A stretch of DNA of 20,670 nucleotides from positions 1 through 20,670 of the forward strand of contig DFEL01000090.1 of NCBI GenBank assembly GCA_002369055.1, written 5' to 3'. The DNA comes from Cyanobacteria bacterium UBA3803 (lineage in GTDB: Bacteria > Cyanobacteriota > Vampirovibrionia > Gastranaerophilales > Gastranaerophilaceae). The translations under genes were made by a program, and so were the position numbers. Below the pieces are notes generated by a model. The model was not told the DNA's origin. It saw nothing but the letters and a program-made list of their open reading frames with translations, and made no database searches. Positions 7,495 through 16,049 of the stretch are shown here, in pieces (the stretch's first letter is position 1; every line of letters begins with the position of its first letter).

Positions 7495-9003
7495 CTATTT
7501 TGAAATATTTTTCATAGTAGGAAATGCAATAACATCACGTATAGTTTGAGAATCAGTTAATAACATAACCAATCTATCAATACCCATACCCATACCGCCT
7601 GTTGGAGGCATACCGTATTCTAAGGCTTCAATAAAGTCTTCATCTATTTCCATTGCTTCATCATCACCATTTGCTTTTGCAAGAGCTTGAGCTTCAAATC
7701 TTGCACGTTGATCAATTGGATCAGTTAATTCTGAGAACGCATTTGCAATTTCCCAACCATTTACACGAGTTTCAAAACGCTCTGTTAAACGTTTATTATC
7801 TCTATGAACTTTTGCAAGCGGAGATATTTCAAGCGGATAATCAGTAATATGAACAGGTTGAATTAAACTTGGTTCAACTTTTTCTTCAAATACTTTATCT
7901 ATAACTTTGCCCCAGCTGTCGCAATCTTCTGTATTTACACCAATTGATTTTGCAAGTTCATGAGCAGCCTGTGCCGTATCACAAGTATTAAAATCAGCAC
8001 CTGTATATTCTTGAACCGCACCCAACATAGTTTTCCTATCCCAAGGAGGAGTTAAATCTATTTCATTTTCACCGTATTTAATTTTTGTTGTACCTAAAAC
8101 TTCTTGTGCTACAAATGCAACCATATTTTCCGTTAATTCCATCATATCATTATAGTCAGCATAAGCTTGATATAACTCAATCATTGTAAATTCAGGATTA
8201 TGACGTGTATCAATACCTTCATTTCTGAAACATTTACCTATTTCATAAACTTTTTCTGAGACACCGCCAACAATTAATCTTTTCAAATATAATTCAAGAG
8301 CAATTCTCATTGTCATATCCATATCAAGAGCGTTATGGTGAGTGTTAAAAGGTCTTGCATTAGCACCTGAAGCAACTGTTTGCAAAATTGGTGTTTCAAC
8401 TTCCAAGTATCCTTTTTTCGCTAAAAATTCTCTAATTTTAGATATTATTAAACTTCTTTTTCTAAAAGTATCTCTTGTTTCTTCATTTACAATCAAATCA
8501 ACATAACGTTGCCTGTATTTAGTTTCAACATCTGTCAAACCATGAAATTTTTCCGGCAATGGCAACAATGCCTTACATAAAACAGTATATTCCGTTGATT
8601 TTATTGATAATTCTCCACGTGGAGTTCTTCTTATAGTACCTTTAAAACCGACAATATCACCTACATCAACCAATTTTAGCATTTTAAAATTATCTTCACC
8701 AACATTTTGTTTGTGAGTGAAAATTTGAATTTTACCGGTATCATCTTGCAAATCAATAAACATACCTGTATTTCTCATCGCCATAACACGACCTGCAACA
8801 GAATATTCATCTTCTGTTTCTTCACCTGCCGGAAGGTCTTTATACTTATCCTGCAACTCTGAAGCAGTTGCAGTTTTTTCGTACTTATAAGGATACGGAT
8901 TAATACCTTTGTCAGCAAAATCTGTTAATTTTTGAACCCTAGCCTGTCTAATGTTTTCTTTTGGTGAAATAGAATCTTTGTTTTTGTTTTCTTCTTGTGT
9001 CAT
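7495..9003 (-). CDS. lysS: Lysyl-tRNA synthetase, class II
   Basis: Charges tRNA-Lys. The 502-residue protein has an N-terminal OB-fold anticodon domain (about 66-150, VAGRVMAMRNTGMFIDL) and a class II catalytic core. Motif 1 lies around 181-206 (FRKRSLIISKIREFL). Motif 2 is at 256-276 (KCFRNEG, then RHNPEFTMIE). Motif 3 is at 469-495 (GGMGMGIDRLVMLLTDS). Length and motifs are normal. AAGGA lies 8 bases before the ATG. It follows pbp1A by 33 bases with no terminator seen between them, so the two are probably co-transcribed. Confidence 0.97.
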   Translation of the reverse strand: MTQEENKNKDSISPKENIRQARVQKLTDFADKGINPYPYKYEKTATASELQDKYKDLPAGEETEDEYSVAGRVMAMRNTGMFIDLQDDTGKIQIFTHKQNVGEDNFKMLKLVDVGDIVGFKGTIRRTPRGELSIKSTEYTVLCKALLPLPEKFHGLTDVETKYRQRYVDLIVNEETRDTFRKRSLIISKIREFLAKKGYLEVETPILQTVASGANARPFNTHHNALDMDMTMRIALELYLKRLIVGGVSEKVYEIGKCFRNEGIDTRHNPEFTMIELYQAYADYNDMMELTENMVAFVAQEVLGTTKIKYGENEIDLTPPWDRKTMLGAVQEYTGADFNTCDTAQAAHELAKSIGVNTEDCDSWGKVIDKVFEEKVEPSLIQPVHITDYPLEISPLAKVHRDNKRLTERFETRVNGWEIANAFSELTDPIDQRARFEAQALAKANGDDEAMEIDEDFIEALEYGMPPTGGMGMGIDRLVMLLTDSQTIRDVIAFPTMKNISK

Positions 9004-9036
9004 AATATCTTCCTTTTTATTTATAATTTTTTATTT

Positions 9037-11196
9037 TTAAAATGGTTTTGCCATTGGTACAGGTGCCATTTTTGATTGTTCTTGCACCTCTTGTTGTGGC
9101 ATTTCTATTTTTATAGGTTTAACTTCAACTTTTGGTGCCGCTTTTTTAAGCTCTTTTTTTAATTTTGATGAAGTTTCTGTTTGTTGAGTTATTGGCAACA
9201 TAGTTTCTTCGTTGTCAAAATTTGGAGTTTCGTCAGGGGCTGTTGAATTTTCTTGATTTGCATTTTCTTCTTTTTCAAAAGTTCTTTGTGCATTTTCAGG
9301 GGAAATAATAATCGGTGATGATTTGGCTCTGAATGCTTTTAGTTCAACAGGAGGATAATTAAAATCGTTACTTCCATAAGGTGCTGTTGCAACTTTCATA
9401 ACATCTTTCCAAATAAGTGCAGGAACAGTACCACCCGTTAAATTACCCATTTTTGAATTATCGTCATTACCAACCCAAACTCCTGTTACAATATCAGGAG
9501 TATAGCCAAAGAAAGTGGCATCTTTTGAATCATCCGTAGTACCTGTTTTAACCGCAGCCGGTTTACCAATATTTGCTGCAACACCGGTACCACTTATAAT
9601 AACAGTTTTCATCATAGCCGTCATCGCTGCGGCTGTTTCTATTGCCATTACTTTAGTTGATTTTGCTTTTGGTGCGGTATAAATAACCTTACCTCTCGAA
9701 GTTTCAATACTTTCAACTGCATAAGGCTCTACTCTGTATCCACCGTTAGAAAATACTCCATAGGCTCTTGTTATTTCAAATAATTTTACACCGTTAGAAC
9801 CCAAAGCAATAGTATAATCATATTCCAAAGGTGTTGTAATACCCATAACTCTTGCCAGCTGAATAACAGGTCTTATACCAACATATTCAATTAATCTTGC
9901 GGCACAAACATTTGATGATACCATTAAAGCGGTATATAAAGGTATTTCGCCTCTATATTTGTTACCATAATTTCTTGGTGCCCAATTGCCTATTTTAACC
10001 GGCATATCTTGCACCATATCATTTGGATTTAAACCTTTTTCTATTGCTGCGGCATATACAAAAGGTTTAAATGCAGAACCCGGAGGTCTTACAGCTTGAG
10101 TTACACGATCAAATTGAGATTTTGTGTAATCTTTACCGCCTGCGTATGCTAAAATCTTACCGTTTGTAGTATTATAAGAAAATACTGCGGCTTGTTGGTT
10201 ATCACCTTTTAATCCCCAACTGTTAAGGTTTTTTACAATAGCCTCATTTGCCGCTAATTGAGTTTTATAATCAAGTGTTGTAACAATTTTATATCCGCCT
10301 TGAGAAATATCTGTTTCGTCAAAACCTAATTTCTCAAGTTCATTCATAACATAATCACAAAAATATGGTGCCTTATTAAAGGTATATAATTGAGGCAAAG
10401 AACTTAATTTTATTTTTTCGTGTTTTGCCATTTTATATTCATCTCTTGTTATATAACGCATTTTATACATGCGTTTAAGAACCTGATTTCTGCGTTGTTG
10501 TGCTTTTTTAATATCGTTAAACGGAGAATAAACTGAAGGTGCTTGTGGAAGACCCGCAATTAACGCTATTTCTGAAAGTGATAATTCGTTTATGTGTTTA
10601 TTAAAGTAAATTTGAGCAGCACCTTCTACTCCATAAGCACCCGAACCTAAATATACATTATTAAGATACATTTCCAAAATTTTATCTTTTGAAATAGTTT
10701 TTTCAATTCTTGCTGCAATTACAAACTCTTTAATCTTACGGTTAAATGTTTTTTCATTTGATAAAAATAAAATCCTTGAAAGCTGCTGAGTTATAGTACT
10801 TGCACCTTGAACAACACGACCTGCAACAATGTTTGCAACAATTGAGCGAGCTAACCCCATTAAATCATATCCGTCGTGATGATAAAAATTCTTATCTTCC
10901 GTTGCGATAATTGCTTTAATAAGCGTATCGGGTATCTCGTCTAATTCTACCTTTTTAAATGTATATGCTGTAAAAGTTTTTATAATTTCACCATCTGATG
11001 AATAAAATTTTGTAATAATATTCGGTTTAAATTCTTCCAAATTACTTATTGGCGGTAACGTCATAAGATACAATTTAAAAGATACTACCGCTGCTACAAT
11101 AATCGCAATACCCACACTTGTCAAATATGCTATCGTTGAACGTAATTTTTGATTTTTTGCTTTTTTTATCTGTTTTGGAACTATAAAATTATACAT
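9037..11196 (-). CDS. Class A penicillin-binding protein 1A
   Basis: A bifunctional peptidoglycan polymerase and cross-linker anchored in the inner membrane. The 719 residues hold a membrane helix (about 23-45), a GT51 glycosyltransferase domain with ATEDKNF (catalytic Glu100), GASTITQQL (131-139), RKIKEF (153-158) and YLNNVYLGSGAYG, and a transpeptidase domain with SAFK (Ser374), SSN (427-429) and KTG (550-552). The last 95 residues are a low-complexity Glu/Pro/Lys-rich tail ending in Pro-Met repeats, probably disordered. AAGG lies just before the ATG. It has its own promoter shared back to back with the YkgJ-like gene. Among named forms it is closest to PBP1A/MrcA; the exact orthologue cannot be assigned. 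Confidence 0.95.
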   Translation of the reverse strand: MYNFIVPKQIKKAKNQKLRSTIAYLTSVGIAIIVAAVVSFKLYLMTLPPISNLEEFKPNIITKFYSSDGEIIKTFTAYTFKKVELDEIPDTLIKAIIATEDKNFYHHDGYDLMGLARSIVANIVAGRVVQGASTITQQLSRILFLSNEKTFNRKIKEFVIAARIEKTISKDKILEMYLNNVYLGSGAYGVEGAAQIYFNKHINELSLSEIALIAGLPQAPSVYSPFNDIKKAQQRRNQVLKRMYKMRYITRDEYKMAKHEKIKLSSLPQLYTFNKAPYFCDYVMNELEKLGFDETDISQGGYKIVTTLDYKTQLAANEAIVKNLNSWGLKGDNQQAAVFSYNTTNGKILAYAGGKDYTKSQFDRVTQAVRPPGSAFKPFVYAAAIEKGLNPNDMVQDMPVKIGNWAPRNYGNKYRGEIPLYTALMVSSNVCAARLIEYVGIRPVIQLARVMGITTPLEYDYTIALGSNGVKLFEITRAYGVFSNGGYRVEPYAVESIETSRGKVIYTAPKAKSTKVMAIETAAAMTAMMKTVIISGTGVAANIGKPAAVKTGTTDDSKDATFFGYTPDIVTGVWVGNDDNSKMGNLTGGTVPALIWKDVMKVATAPYGSNDFNYPPVELKAFRAKSSPIIISPENAQRTFEKEENANQENSTAPDETPNFDNEETMLPITQQTETSSKLKKELKKAAPKVEVKPIKIEMPQQEVQEQSKMAPVPMAKPF

Positions 11197-11202
11197 TTTA
11201 CC

Positions 11203-11230
11203 TTGCCTTAAATTCTTATTCCTCTATAAT
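11203..11230 (+). promoter_or_regulatory. Promoter for the YkgJ-like gene
   Basis: TTGCCT (11203-11208), a 16-base spacer, then TATAAT (11225-11230). The start would fall near 11237, which excludes the TTG at 11238 as a normal start codon and favours the ATG at 11265. Confidence 0.5.
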
Positions 11231-11254
11231 ATAATTATTGTATAAAAAACTCAA
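11226..11254 (-). promoter_or_regulatory. Promoter for pbp1A-lysS
   Basis: On the minus strand TTGAGT (11254-11249), a 17-base spacer, then TATTAT (11231-11226). Its -10 overlaps the -10 of the opposite promoter by five bases, so the two cannot be occupied at once. Confidence 0.5.
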
Positions 11255-11264
11255 TTGTAAACAC

Positions 11265-11654
11265 ATGTTAGACTTTATTGTATCAATTATAAATGAAATT
11301 CGTTCTTACTTCGTACCTGAAAGATTAACGTACGAAATAACAGGAGAATGCAAAAAATGCGGTAAGTGCTGTAATTATATGTATAGCATTGACACTTACA
11401 CAGAAAAAGAATTTAAATTCATGCAACTTTTATTTCCTTCATACAGAAGATTTTACATAAAAGGGAAAGATGAAGAAGGCAGACTTATTTTTGCGTGCAA
11501 ACTTGTATCACCTGAAGGACTTTGCACTGTTTATGACAAAAGACTTCCTATGTGCAGAAAATATCCTGCCAAACGGGTTAAGTTTTATGCAAAACTTCCT
11601 GAAGGATGCGGATATACTATTCATAAAAAAGACTTTAAGGACTATTTGAAATAA
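11265..11654 (+). CDS. YkgJ/UPF0153-family cysteine cluster protein
   Basis: A 129-residue protein from the ATG at 11265. Conserved cysteines are C29, C32, C35, C36 (GECKKCGKCC), C78, C87 and C97 (YDKRLPMCRKYP), plus C115. This is the CxxCxxCC...C...C pattern of the YkgJ/UPF0153 family, proposed to bind Zn or an Fe-S cluster; the activity of most members is unknown. An open frame extends back to a TTG at 11238, but that codon sits at the predicted transcription start. The ATG has no clear ribosome site. The gene ends inside the promoter of the SLH gene. Confidence 0.8.
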   Translation: MLDFIVSIINEIRSYFVPERLTYEITGECKKCGKCCNYMYSIDTYTEKEFKFMQLLFPSYRRFYIKGKDEEGRLIFACKLVSPEGLCTVYDKRLPMCRKYPAKRVKFYAKLPEGCGYTIHKKDFKDYLK

Positions 11655-11674
11655 AAAACAATGTACTATATAAT
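11646..11674 (+). promoter_or_regulatory. Consensus promoter for the SLH gene
   Basis: TTGAAA (11646-11651), a 17-base spacer, then TATAAT (11669-11674). The -35 overlaps the last codons of the YkgJ-like gene. This is the best sigma-70-type promoter in the window and predicts strong separate expression of the SLH protein. Confidence 0.75.
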
Positions 11675-11691
11675 CAAATTGGGGGTATGAT

Positions 11692-12903
11692 TTGAAATTA
11701 AAAACAATTTATATAAATTTACTGCTTATATTTATATTATCGGCATTGCAAAATGTTTATGCAGCCGAACCGATTTTGAATGTAATACTTCCGTCAAGCG
11801 GCTATATTGACATCCCTGATAACCATTGGGCATATACTGAAATAAAAGAATTACAAATACTTGGTGTTATGAAAGGATATCCTGACGGGAATTTTAGACC
11901 TGATAACACAATCACCAGAGAAGAATTTGCAACCGCAGCAATAAAAGCTTTAAAACTTGATGATTATGTTGTAATTGATACGCTAAAATTTGATGATTTT
12001 GTTGAAAATGATTGGGCTTGGGATTACGTACAGAATGCGTATTACTTCGGATTGCTAACACCTCCAAGAATGGATAAAGACGGTTATTATCTATTTCGAC
12101 CGGAAGACAGCATAACGAGAGGTCACGCATTTACAATAGCCGTAAATGCTTTAAAAACCATGCCTATTACTGAGAAAAAAGCTAAAGCCGTTTTAGAATA
12201 CGCTTATGACGATTTTTATAATGTTCCAAAACATTTTCTTATTCCTTTTGCAAAGTGTCAACTTCTTGATATGCTGGTTACAGACCCAAGAAAACATTTA
12301 AGAAAATTAGACTATGACAAACCTATAACAAGAGCCGAAACGGCTGTTTTGTTATACAATATGCTTGAAGAAGCAAAAATTAATCCTAACGAAAAAATCA
12401 AAAAAGCAATGGATAAAAAGAAAGTTGCACAAGGACATATCTTAACAGATGCATATATGGAAGATGATGTTATTGCAGTAATTCCAAAAGGAACTGTTTT
12501 ACCGCTTGTTGTTACAGGAAGTTTTGCTTCAAAAAAAGCCTTTAAAGGTGAAAAATATACAGCACTTGTACCTAAAAACTTTATCCATGAAAACAAATAT
12601 TTGCTGCTTCCAAGCGGTACAAAATTTTATGGACATATAAAAGAAGCTAAAAGGGGAATTCCTTTATTTAGAAATGGCACATTAATTTTTGAAAACGATA
12701 ATATTGTTGTTAAAAGACAGGCTGCGGTTAGAGTTGAAGGTGTTGCGACACTAAAAAATCTTTTAACTGATACAAGATTTAGAAGAATTTTTAAAGGCGA
12801 AAATTTGGAAATAGACAGAGGTGATTTTTTGCAAATGGAATTATTGCAGGATATAAAAATAGATGTTACAACGGGAAAAATATTAAAATTGAATGATTTA
12901 TAA
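11692..12903 (+). CDS. SLH-domain envelope protein with beta-rich C-terminal domain
   Basis: A 403-residue exported protein with a signal peptide (1-24, cleaving near VYAAE) and three S-layer homology repeats. These are at about 38-86 (DIPDNHWAYTEI, YPDGNFRPD, ITREE), 99-153 (FRPEDSITRGH) and 170-223 (DKPITRAE). A C-terminal domain (about 255-395) is built of short strands including LLPSGTKFYGHI. SLH repeats bind pyruvylated secondary cell-wall sugars or, in cyanobacterial relatives, link the outer membrane to peptidoglycan. The LPSGT strand recalls VirB10/TrbI-type beta domains, but that is only a resemblance. The start is TTG with GGGGG 6 bases upstream. It has its own strong promoter and terminator, so it is a single-gene unit; csaB elsewhere in the window could make its ligand. 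Confidence 0.88.
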   Translation: MKLKTIYINLLLIFILSALQNVYAAEPILNVILPSSGYIDIPDNHWAYTEIKELQILGVMKGYPDGNFRPDNTITREEFATAAIKALKLDDYVVIDTLKFDDFVENDWAWDYVQNAYYFGLLTPPRMDKDGYYLFRPEDSITRGHAFTIAVNALKTMPITEKKAKAVLEYAYDDFYNVPKHFLIPFAKCQLLDMLVTDPRKHLRKLDYDKPITRAETAVLLYNMLEEAKINPNEKIKKAMDKKKVAQGHILTDAYMEDDVIAVIPKGTVLPLVVTGSFASKKAFKGEKYTALVPKNFIHENKYLLLPSGTKFYGHIKEAKRGIPLFRNGTLIFENDNIVVKRQAAVRVEGVATLKNLLTDTRFRRIFKGENLEIDRGDFLQMELLQDIKIDVTTGKILKLNDL

Positions 12904-12941
12904 TTAAAAAGCGGAATAATTAATTATTCCGCTTTTTAATT
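12902..12941. terminator. 20-bp perfect palindrome, bidirectional terminator
   Basis: A perfect 40-base palindrome with AAAAAGCGGAATAATT on the left and its complement ending in GCTTTTT on the right. It includes part of the SLH stop codon and ends 3 bases before the stop of the minus-strand LTXXQ gene, so it serves both converging genes. Confidence 0.9.
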
Positions 12942-12944
12942 GTT

Positions 12945-13472
12945 TTATTTTTCAAATTGAGGTCTATCTTTTGGTGCTCCAACAGATTTATCGAAGAAAT
13001 CTCTTTTTTTCATGTGTTCTTGTTTAATTTTTTCTAATTCTGCTTTTTGTTCTTTTGTTAATATTGACTCAAATGACTTACGGTTTTCTTCCATAATTTT
13101 ATGTTCTTGGTCTTTTAAAGCCTTAATTTCTTTGTTTAATTTTATTAATTCAGGATTTGAATCTTCATATTGTTTTATTATTTCAAATTTAGCTTGATGT
13201 TTTTCATGAAGTTGCTTTCTTATTGGCTCCATTTTTACTCTATCTTTTTCTCTTTGTTTTTCAATTTTTGCTTTTTGAGCATCAGTTAAATTTAACCTTT
13301 TTTCAAAATTAACCGGTGGGCGTTTGTGATGCATTTTTCTTGGAAGCATTTGACCTTCTTGTTTTACCTTACATTTTGTACAATCAGAGTTTTTTGAAGA
13401 TGTATCAGCTGCTAAAACTGTTGTTGTTGATATTGCCAATATTGCTGTTAAAATTAAAACTTTTTTTATCAT
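12945..13472 (-). CDS. Spy/CpxP-like periplasmic LTXXQ protein
   Basis: A 175-residue protein with a signal peptide (1-22, MIKKVLILTAILAI... ending LAAD), a CTKC pair at C31/C34, a His/Lys-rich patch (KMHHKRPP, 46-53), then a highly charged all-helical domain with LTDAQ (62-66) and LTKEQ (138-142). These are the paired LTXXQ motifs of the Spy/CpxP/CnrX group of periplasmic chaperones and metal or stress sensors. An open frame extends to 13571, but AAAGGAAA lies 8 bases before the ATG at 13472 and only that start gives a signal peptide; the longer form would also overlap the sigma gene. It lies 20 bases after the sigma gene, so it is probably both a partner and a target of that regulator. Confidence 0.85.
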   Translation of the reverse strand: MIKKVLILTAILAISTTTVLAADTSSKNSDCTKCKVKQEGQMLPRKMHHKRPPVNFEKRLNLTDAQKAKIEKQREKDRVKMEPIRKQLHEKHQAKFEIIKQYEDSNPELIKLNKEIKALKDQEHKIMEENRKSFESILTKEQKAELEKIKQEHMKKRDFFDKSVGAPKDRPQFEK

Positions 13473-13492
13473 AATAAATTTCCTTTCTTTGC

Positions 13493-13990
13493 TTAAAACA
13501 AATCTGCCAAAAGATTTGCCAATTCTTGCTTTGCTGTGAATAATCTTGATTTTACCGTGCCAATAGGGCAATTTAATGCTTGTGCAATATATTCATAACT
13601 AAGCCCGTCAATTTCGTACATCATAATTACTTCTCTAAGTTTTGGCTTTAGCGAATTAATTGCCTTGACTATTCTTTTTTGTCTTTCCTTTCTGATAAAT
13701 GCAGATTCCGGATTATCCGATTTATCTTTTATTTCATTTACTTTATTTTCATCTGAACAAGAATTATCTTGTATTTTTTTTGTTGAAGATTGTAGGTAAT
13801 CTTTTGAAAAATTTTTCGCAATTGTACCTATCCAACCTGTGAATTTGCCTTGTTCTTCATAGCGGTCAGATTTTTGCCAAACTTTGATATAAACTTCTTG
13901 TTCTATATCTTCGTTTTCTTGTTTTGTTATTAATCTGATAATGTTTTTTACATTATTTTGATTGTTTTTTATTATCTTCTTTAAATCCAT
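13493..13990 (-). CDS. ECF RNA polymerase sigma factor
   Basis: A 165-residue sigma-70-family protein with only regions 2 and 4. Region 2 is at about 10-68 (DIEQEVYIKVWQK; FTGWIGTIAKN) and region 4 at about 103-160 (LKPKLREVIMMYEIDGLSY, then the helix-turn-helix IAQALNCPIGTVKSRLF). The linker between them is acidic. It directs RNA polymerase to stress promoters and is normally held by the anti-sigma factor encoded just upstream, whose stop codon overlaps its ATG by one base (TAATG). That overlap implies translational coupling and near-equal production of the pair. Confidence 0.92.
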   Translation of the reverse strand: MDLKKIIKNNQNNVKNIIRLITKQENEDIEQEVYIKVWQKSDRYEEQGKFTGWIGTIAKNFSKDYLQSSTKKIQDNSCSDENKVNEIKDKSDNPESAFIRKERQKRIVKAINSLKPKLREVIMMYEIDGLSYEYIAQALNCPIGTVKSRLFTAKQELANLLADLF

Positions 13991-14346
13991 TAATTTAAAC
14001 TTATTAATCCATAGTTATCTATTGGCATACCATATTCATTTGTTGTATCTGTTGTTTCGCTGTAATTATATGCGGTAGATGAAGAAATATGTCCTAATTG
14101 AGTAAAATATCCTATCAACATGCCTGCAAATAACCCAACAAATAAAATACACGCAACTTTTAATCGTGCAAAACTTTTTCGCCGTTGTTGTGCATAATAT
14201 GGTTTTACCTCTTTCAGAAGTTCGGAAACCTTATCCATTTTTTCTTTTTCTGCTCTGCAGTCAGGACATTCTTTTAAATGTTCTTCAAGTTCTGCCTCAT
14301 CTCTGAACAAGTATAAACTTTTAAATTTTGTACATTTTTCTTTCAT
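13990..14346 (-). CDS. Membrane-anchored zinc-finger anti-sigma factor
   Basis: A 118-residue protein. The cytoplasmic N-terminus carries C5 and an HxxxCxxC motif (H23, C27, C30 in EEHLKECPDC), typical of the zinc-binding anti-sigma domain that clamps ECF sigma factors. One membrane helix (about 63-83) leads to a short 35-residue periplasmic tail with no domain, rich in Ser/Thr/Tyr. It is translated before its sigma factor; the reverse order is commoner. AAAGGA precedes the ATG. The short tail may be the contact or cleavage site for the periplasmic signal. Confidence 0.85.
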   Translation of the reverse strand: MKEKCTKFKSLYLFRDEAELEEHLKECPDCRAEKEKMDKVSELLKEVKPYYAQQRRKSFARLKVACILFVGLFAGMLIGYFTQLGHISSSTAYNYSETTDTTNEYGMPIDNYGLISLN

Positions 14347-14367
14347 AATTTCATCCTTTACATGAGT

Positions 14368-14394
14368 ATAACGATTTAGAAAAAAATTTGTTCA
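14368..14394 (-). promoter_or_regulatory. Probable ECF-type autoregulated promoter
   Basis: On the minus strand TGAAC (14394-14390), a 16-base spacer beginning AAATTTTTTT, then CGTTAT (14373-14368), 21 bases before the anti-sigma ATG. A GAAC-type -35 followed by an A/T tract and a CGT-type -10 is the usual plan of ECF promoters, and many ECF operons drive themselves. No housekeeping -35 fits better. Pattern match only. Confidence 0.5.
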
Positions 14395-14463
14395 TTTTTA
14401 AATTAAAAAGATTAACTTTTGTTAAGTGTATTTATGGCACTTAAAATGCAATTAAAATTTTTA

Positions 14464-14472
14464 TGCTACTAT
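14464..14472 (+). promoter_or_regulatory. Extended -10 promoter for the NSS transporter
   Basis: TGC-TACTAT, 27 bases before the ATG at 14500, followed by AAAGGAAAGAG as ribosome site. No clear -35. It diverges from the ECF-type promoter about 70 bases away. Confidence 0.4.
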
Positions 14473-14499
14473 TAGTGTAATAAGATAAAGGAAAGAGTT

Positions 14500-15984
14500 A
14501 TGGAAAAAAGAGATACTTGGAATTCCAGATTTACATTTATATTGGCTTCTGTTGCATCAGCAGTTGGTTTGGGAAATATGTGGAGATTTCCGGGAATTGT
14601 ATACCAAAATGGTGGTGGAGCATTTTTGATACCGTATTTTATTGCAATAGTAACGGCAGGTATTCCGCTATTAGCAATGGAAATTTCATTAGGTAAACAT
14701 TTTCAGGCAGGGGCACCTATTGCGTTAAAGAAATTAAATCCGAAATTTGAATGGATTGGCTGGCTTGGTGTAGGTACTGCGTCATGCATAGCTTCATATT
14801 ATTCAACTGTTTTAGCTTGGGTAATATACTATGTGTATTTATCATTTTCATCCCCTTGGATGCACAAGGCAGCAGCAGATATATTCATGACCGATGCATT
14901 ACACGTTTCAAGCGGAATGTTTGATATTAGCGGATTTGTACCAAGTATATTAATTGCAATGATAATTGGTTGGTTTTTAATATGGATTTGCATAAGAAAT
15001 GGTGTTGACTCTGTAAGTTCCGTATTAAATTATGTAGTAACAGTACCATTGGCATTACTTGTTATAATGATTATCAGAGCCGTAACTCTGCCGGGAGCCA
15101 TAGACGGTATATATTACTATTTAGTACCTGATTGGTCAAAATTATTACAACCAAGCGTATGGGCAGCGGCTTACGGACAGGTATTCTTCTCTTTAAGTAT
15201 TTTATTTTCTATTATGGTGGCATACGGAAGTTATTTACCTGAAGATGCACCTGTAACATCAGACAGTATAATCATTGCTATTGCAGACGCAATTGTAAGC
15301 TTCTTTGCAGGATTTGCATGCTTTGGCTCTTTAGGTTACTTGTCACACATTCAAAACATTCCTATTTCAGAAATGACACATTCCGGAATTATGCTTGCAT
15401 TTGCAACATACCCTACTGCAATTGCGGCTATGCCCGGTGGTAAATGGATGGTTATTTTATTTTCACTAATATTCTTTATTATATTATTTACATTAGCATT
15501 AGGTTCTGTATTTTCTATTGTGGCTGGGGTTACAACCTCATTCAAAGACAAATTCGGGACTTCAAAACAAAAAACTGCAATATTTTTCTGCGTTGTAGGA
15601 TGTTTAATCGCAATGATTTACACAACTGATGCAGGTTTGTATTGGGTTGATATAGTTGACCATTTTATGAACGACTTTAACCTTATTGCAATAGGTCTTG
15701 TTGAAACTGTTGCTTTAGGTTGGATATACGGTGCTGATAAAGTTTTAGAAATAATAAATAAAAATTGTAAGTTTAAATACGGAAAAACTTGGGTTTTATG
15801 CATAAAATATTTATGTCCGCTTGTTTTTGCAACAATTGTCGGTAGCTACCTTTATGAAAACATAAAACATCCTTACGGAAATTATCCTCTATCTAACCTG
15901 CTTGTAGCAGGCTGGGGCTTTGTGCTGGTAACAATTATATTTAGTATAATAATGACTTTTTTCAAAGACGTTAAAAATCCTTAA
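14500..15984 (+). CDS. Sodium-dependent transporter, NSS/SNF family
   Basis: A 494-residue integral membrane protein of the LeuT-fold neurotransmitter:sodium symporter family, about 12 helices, importing an amino acid or amine with Na+. The family hallmark GLGNMWRFP (23-31) with the Gly-rich QNGGGAFLIPYF lies in helix 1, and GQVFFSLS (226-233) in the unwound helix 6. The N-terminus KRDTWNSRFTFILASVASAVG is typical of bacterial members such as YocR/YhdH-type. Length is normal. The substrate cannot be told from sequence alone. It is transcribed divergently from the sigma operon. Confidence 0.93.
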   Translation: MEKRDTWNSRFTFILASVASAVGLGNMWRFPGIVYQNGGGAFLIPYFIAIVTAGIPLLAMEISLGKHFQAGAPIALKKLNPKFEWIGWLGVGTASCIASYYSTVLAWVIYYVYLSFSSPWMHKAAADIFMTDALHVSSGMFDISGFVPSILIAMIIGWFLIWICIRNGVDSVSSVLNYVVTVPLALLVIMIIRAVTLPGAIDGIYYYLVPDWSKLLQPSVWAAAYGQVFFSLSILFSIMVAYGSYLPEDAPVTSDSIIIAIADAIVSFFAGFACFGSLGYLSHIQNIPISEMTHSGIMLAFATYPTAIAAMPGGKWMVILFSLIFFIILFTLALGSVFSIVAGVTTSFKDKFGTSKQKTAIFFCVVGCLIAMIYTTDAGLYWVDIVDHFMNDFNLIAIGLVETVALGWIYGADKVLEIINKNCKFKYGKTWVLCIKYLCPLVFATIVGSYLYENIKHPYGNYPLSNLLVAGWGFVLVTIIFSIIMTFFKDVKNP

Positions 15985-16049
15985 TATATATGATAAAAAG
16001 TGCATAAAAATAGCATAAAATGGGCATGTATATAATGGAGGACAAAGCC

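Noticed and set aside
11238..11264. TTG start for the YkgJ-like protein
   Set aside because: It lies only 8 bases after the TATAAT of the predicted promoter, at the transcription start itself.
13473..13571. N-terminal extension of the LTXXQ gene into the sigma gene
   Set aside because: The ATG at 13472 has an AAAGGAAA ribosome site and gives a signal peptide; the extension is an out-of-frame reading of the sigma gene end.
16031..16036. TATAAT as promoter of the small protein at 16050
   Set aside because: It directly abuts the GGAGG ribosome site, which would then lie outside the transcript.
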